Part shown: one piece after another, positions 5,557 through 8,231 of the stretch
Layout: each line of letters opens with the position of its first letter
Position numbering within the stretch: position 1 is the first letter of the stretch
NCBI GenBank assembly: GCA_900556095.1
Contig: USNU01000055.1
Coordinates: forward strand, 1 to 8,231
Direction of reading: 5' to 3'
Origin: an uncultured Bacteroidales bacterium
GTDB taxonomy: Bacteria > Bacteroidota > Bacteroidia > Bacteroidales > Paludibacteraceae
Length of the DNA stretch: 8,231 nucleotides
Notes under the pieces: generated by a model
The model's input: only the letters and a program-made list of their open reading frames with translations
What the model was told of the DNA's origin: nothing
Database searches by the model: none
Made by a program: the position numbers and the translations under genes

Positions 5557-5693
5557 CACGCTGTATTATGCACGTACCATACTTATGGTTGCCGTATAAG
5601 GGAGAATATCGGGATGACAAACGGATGACAAACCATAATGCGTGCGTCCCCATTCGGATAACAATAAATAACAATAAATCATTTCAAAAAACT
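5557..5693 (+). other. Leader of the fumarate reductase operon
   Basis: An untranslated leader with three visible structures. A split inverted repeat pairs GCACGC (5556-5561) plus ATTATG (5565-5570) with CATAATGCGTGC (5634-5645); the first arm overlaps the -7 box, so part of it may not be transcribed. GGATGACAAAC is repeated in tandem (5612-5633). AACAATAAAT is repeated in tandem (5660-5679), giving an unstructured A/T-rich stretch just before the start codon, as is common for Bacteroidetes translation starts. The leader is free of stop codons in the frdC frame. It matches no riboswitch I recognise. Confidence 0.5.
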
Positions 5694-6392
5694 ATGTGGT
5701 TAAAAGATTCATCTATCGGCCGTAAGTTCGTTATGAGCATTACCGGCCTCGCTCTGGTCTTCTTTCTCCTGTTCCACGGCTGCATGAATGTGGCGCTGGT
5801 CTTCTCGGAGGAAGCGTACAACTGGATCTGCTCCGTACTCGGAGCCAATTGGTATGCAATTGTGGGTACGCTTGGGCTCGCTTTGCTCATCCTTATTCAC
5901 TTCTGTTATGCTGTCTATCTGACCATTCAGAACCGTTTTGCGCGTGGTAATGACCGTTACGCCGTTACCGTTAAGCGTGAGGGCGTGGATTGGGAATCGG
6001 AGAACATGCTTGTGCTGGGTATCTGCGTTCTCGGTTTCCTTGTGCTTCACCTCTACAATTTCTGGTTCCGTATGCAGTTGGCAGAACTGACCGGCGGTGC
6101 CACGGCAGGGGCTTTTGATCCGCAGAACGGTGCAGCATACGTAAAAGCATTGTTCACCACACCTGTTTGGGGACAAGTTTACTGCGCATTGTACATCATC
6201 TGGTTGGCAGCATTGTGGTTCCACCTGAATCACGGTATTTGGTCGGCATTGCACACATTGGGCTGGAACAACCTCAAATGGATGAAGCGTATCCGCGTCA
6301 TCGGAACCGTGTTTGCTACACTCGTTATCCTGCCCTTCGCTATCGTGGTATTCTACTACCTCGGCGTAGGCATCGGCATGCTCTGCGCATAA
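5694..6392 (+). CDS. frdC: Fumarate reductase/succinate dehydrogenase cytochrome b subunit
   Basis: Membrane anchor that binds heme b and passes electrons between the (mena)quinone pool and the FrdAB catalytic part on the cytoplasmic side. The 232-residue protein has five hydrophobic helices at about 12-37, 53-79, 104-125, 158-186 and 202-225, the fold of the single-subunit diheme type (Bacillus SdhC, Wolinella FrdC). Candidate heme ligands sit in the helices: His28, His69, His119 and His177 or His180. The start MWLKDSSIGRKFVMSITG matches the conserved N-terminus of Bacteroidetes homologues, so I take the ATG at 5694. In-frame ATGs at 5568 and 5625 would add an unconserved extension. It is the first gene of an operon continuing with a small membrane gene and frdA. 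In Bacteroides the equivalent complex serves anaerobic fumarate respiration; direction here is inferred. Confidence 0.93.
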   Translation: MWLKDSSIGRKFVMSITGLALVFFLLFHGCMNVALVFSEEAYNWICSVLGANWYAIVGTLGLALLILIHFCYAVYLTIQNRFARGNDRYAVTVKREGVDWESENMLVLGICVLGFLVLHLYNFWFRMQLAELTGGATAGAFDPQNGAAYVKALFTTPVWGQVYCALYIIWLAALWFHLNHGIWSALHTLGWNNLKWMKRIRVIGTVFATLVILPFAIVVFYYLGVGIGMLCA

Positions 6393-6405
6393 AGACAACT
6401 ATTTC

Positions 6406-6445
6406 CTATGCCGCTTAGCGGCAAGAGAAATATAAGGAAACAAAA
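6406..6445. repeat. Hairpin repeat, copy B
   Basis: CTATGCCGC, TTA, GCGGCAAGA, then an A-rich tail containing GGAAACAAAAG. It matches copy A (4030-4069) with a few differences. The stem is GCCGC / GCGGC (6410-6422). It starts 13 bases after the frdC stop and ends about 32 bases before the next start codon, so it separates frdC from the inserted membrane gene. There is no T tract, so full termination is unlikely. Confidence 0.6.
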
Positions 6446-6477
6446 GAAATAATTGCTAACTCAAACTACTGAAACCG

Positions 6478-6951
6478 ATGAAGCCTTTTAATAATCCCAT
6501 ATGGCTGAGTGCTCGAGAAAGCGTCTATCTCGTCGCCGTGTCCCTATTACTGCTAAAAACAGGGGGAACTACGATGGACGACATTGATGTCTGGTTGGTT
6601 TTTACAATAGCCTTTTTTATGCTCTTGGACTCTATGGCTAAAACATTAAAAGATACCAGTCTGTTTCGTTGGGACAAGATTGTCTATCTTTTTTTGGCTA
6701 CCTTTGCCATTATCACCACCGGAATAAGGGCTTTCTTCGGAAAAATAGAGATACTCGGCATCATAACGCTGGCATTGGCGGGCGCATTATGCGTCTATAT
6801 GTTGGCAGAAGGCATTGTATATCAGATACAAAAAAGCAGACATACATGGCGTTTGCCTATTCCGTTTGAAGAAGCGGTACGCCTTTGGTTTGCCAACAAT
6901 ATTGCCTATATCTCACTGATGTTAGCATTATATCGTTCATTAACATTGTAA
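6478..6951 (+). CDS. Unrecognised membrane protein inside the frd operon
   Basis: A 157-residue protein I cannot assign to a family. It has four to five hydrophobic segments at about 15-28, 38-54, 68-88, 91-117 and 135-155, with short charged loops such as KTLKD (55-59) and QKSRHTWR (118-125). It has no signal-peptide cleavage site, no catalytic motif and no paired cysteines. No histidine lies in a membrane segment (the only one, His122, is in a loop), so a heme-binding role is unlikely. The ATG at 6478 lies 85 bases after the frdC stop, behind a hairpin repeat, and the stop is 17 bases before frdA. Cotranscription with frdC and frdA is therefore probable. Base and codon use look more AT-rich than frdA and frdC (for example AAA, ATA, TTT and TTA codons), which suggests a gene of different origin. 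It could be an assembly or accessory factor for the complex or an unrelated insertion. Confidence 0.75.
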   Translation: MKPFNNPIWLSARESVYLVAVSLLLLKTGGTTMDDIDVWLVFTIAFFMLLDSMAKTLKDTSLFRWDKIVYLFLATFAIITTGIRAFFGKIEILGIITLALAGALCVYMLAEGIVYQIQKSRHTWRLPIPFEEAVRLWFANNIAYISLMLALYRSLTL

Positions 6952-6968
6952 AATAATTCAATAAATAC

Positions 6969-8231
6969 ATGGCAACAAAACAAGCAACAGGAGTCATTAC
7001 GCCTGAGATGGCGAAGATTCCGGCAGGTCCATTGGAGAAGAAATGGACAAACTACAAGGACCATCAGAAACTGGTCAACCCTGCCAACAAACGTAAAATC
7101 GACATTATCGTTGTCGGTACCGGTTTGGCAGGTGCATCGGCTGCTGCTTCTTTGGCAGAGATGGGCTTCAACGTACTCAACTTCTGTATTCAAGACTCGC
7201 CCCGTCGTGCGCACTCGATTGCCGCACAGGGCGGTATCAACGCTGCGAAGAACTATCAGAACGACGGCGACTCTATCTACCGCCTCTATTATGATACCAT
7301 CAAGGGCGGCGACTACCGTGCTCGCGAGGCAAACGTATATCGTTTGGCAGAAGTGAGCAACAACATCATCGACCAGTGCGTGGCACAGGGTGTTCCTTTC
7401 GCACGCGAATACGGCGGATTGCTCGACAACCGTTCTTTCGGTGGCGCACAGGTAAGTCGTACTTTCTATGCCAAGGGTCAGACCGGACAGCAGTTGCTGC
7501 TCGGCGCATACTCGGCACTGAGTCGTCAGATTGGCAAGGGCAAAGTGAAGATGTACAACCGTCACGAAATGCTTGATATTGTGATGATTAAGGACGAGAA
7601 CGGCGAGGCACGCGCACGCGGTATCATTGCTCGCAACCTTATCACAGGACGTATTGAGCGTTATTTTGCACACGCAGTAGTTATCGCTTCGGGCGGATAC
7701 GGCAACACGTTCTTCCTCTCGACCAACGCGATGGCTTCCAACGGTTCGGCGGCTATGCAGATGTATCGCCACGGCGCATACTTCGCTAACCCCTGCTACG
7801 CACAGATTCACCCGACCTGTATTCCGAAGCACGGTGATTTCCAATCGAAACTGACCCTGATGTCAGAGTCGCTCCGTAACGACGGTCGTATCTGGGTACC
7901 GAAAAAATTGGAAGACGCAAAGAAACTGCAAGCCGGCGAAATCAAGGGGCGTGATATCCCCGAAGAGGACCGCGACTACTACTTGGAGCGCCGTTATCCC
8001 GCCTTCGGTAACCTCGTTCCCCGCGACGTGGCTTCGCGTGCTGCCAAAGAGCGCTGTGACAAAGGCTATGGCGTCAACAACACCGGCTTGGCTGTCTTCC
8101 TCGATTTCTCCGACGCTATCCAACGCCTCGGCAAGGATGTAGTCGCACAGAAATATGGTAACCTCTTCCAGATGTATGAGAAAATCGTGGACGAGAACCC
8201 CTACGAGAACCCGATGATGATCTTCCCCGCT
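6969..8231 (+). CDS. frdA: Fumarate reductase/succinate dehydrogenase flavoprotein subunit, partial
   Basis: Catalytic subunit carrying covalent FAD, which interconverts fumarate and succinate at the cytoplasmic face. The first 421 residues are present and the frame is open at the window end; the family is about 650 residues long. Visible are the FAD Rossmann motif [12 protein letters not shown] (48-59), the flavin-linking histidine His82 in [14 protein letters not shown], and substrate-site elements QIHPTCIP (His281) and [14 protein letters not shown] (298-311). The PRDVASRA segment (351-358) holds Arg352, at the position of the catalytic arginine in the family. The start ATG is at 6969, 17 bases after the small membrane gene. 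It is expected to be followed by the iron-sulfur subunit frdB beyond the window. The extended form with residues before the Rossmann fold (1-43) fits the Bacteroidetes and epsilonproteobacterial type. Confidence 0.95.
   Translation, partial: MATKQATGVITPEMAKIPAGPLEKKWTNYKDHQKLVNPANKRKIDIIVVGTGLAGASAAASLAEMGFNVLNFCIQDSPRRAHSIAAQGGINAAKNYQNDGDSIYRLYYDTIKGGDYRAREANVYRLAEVSNNIIDQCVAQGVPFAREYGGLLDNRSFGGAQVSRTFYAKGQTGQQLLLGAYSALSRQIGKGKVKMYNRHEMLDIVMIKDENGEARARGIIARNLITGRIERYFAHAVVIASGGYGNTFFLSTNAMASNGSAAMQMYRHGAYFANPCYAQIHPTCIPKHGDFQSKLTLMSESLRNDGRIWVPKKLEDAKKLQAGEIKGRDIPEEDRDYYLERRYPAFGNLVPRDVASRAAKERCDKGYGVNNTGLAVFLDFSDAIQRLGKDVVAQKYGNLFQMYEKIVDENPYENPMMIFPA

Noticed and set aside
6410..6422. 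Terminator after frdC
   Set aside because: The stem is followed by A-rich sequence on the plus strand, and the downstream genes are in the same direction with short gaps.
6906..7844. A 312-codon minus-strand frame opposite frdA
   Set aside because: It is antisense to a clear FrdA with FAD and active-site motifs; its cysteine/valine-rich sequence is typical of a shadow frame.

Overview
The window looks like a chromosomal segment of a Bacteroidota, most likely Bacteroidales, genome. Three things point there. The promoters have the Bacteroides-type form (-33 TTG, 20 bases, -7 TAnnTTTG). Ribosome-binding sites are weak or absent. The gene families are of Bacteroidetes type: a long LepB, a WbqC-like protein downstream of dapB-lepB, a PagL-like acyloxyacyl hydrolase, and a fumarate reductase with a single fused cytochrome b subunit. 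I cannot name the genus.

Left part (31-3732, all minus strand, read right to left): a tight cluster dapB, lepB, wbqC-like, ilvE. dapB and lepB are 2 bases apart, lepB and the wbqC-like gene overlap by 14 bases, and ilvE follows after 48 bases. A good promoter lies upstream of dapB at about 3792-3822. The cluster joins lysine/diaminopimelate synthesis, protein secretion, a poorly understood WbqC protein and branched-chain amino-acid transamination. A C-rich palindromic repeat family has entered this cluster three times: inside the dapB reading frame, at the 3' end of the wbqC-like gene (supplying its C-terminus), and just upstream of ilvE.

Middle (3733-5319): a 363-base non-coding stretch with the dapB promoter, an 11-bp tandem duplication and a small hairpin repeat. 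It is followed by a minus-strand outer-membrane beta-barrel of the PagL/acyloxyacyl hydrolase type, whose start codon lies only 8 bases after its -7 box.

Divergent control region (5320-5693): two back-to-back promoters that are near copies of each other and of the dapB promoter. Between them is a four-unit 11-bp direct repeat, the best candidate regulator-binding array in the window. The plus-strand transcript has a leader of about 130 bases.

Right part (5694-8231, plus strand): fumarate reductase/succinate dehydrogenase operon. It holds the diheme cytochrome b subunit, then an unrecognised 157-residue membrane protein, then the flavoprotein subunit, which runs off the end. The extra membrane gene between the cytochrome b and flavoprotein genes, preceded by a copy of the hairpin repeat seen at 4030, is the most unusual gene-level feature. 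I see no CRISPR array, tRNA, rRNA or transposase gene, and no complete unfamiliar multi-gene system.
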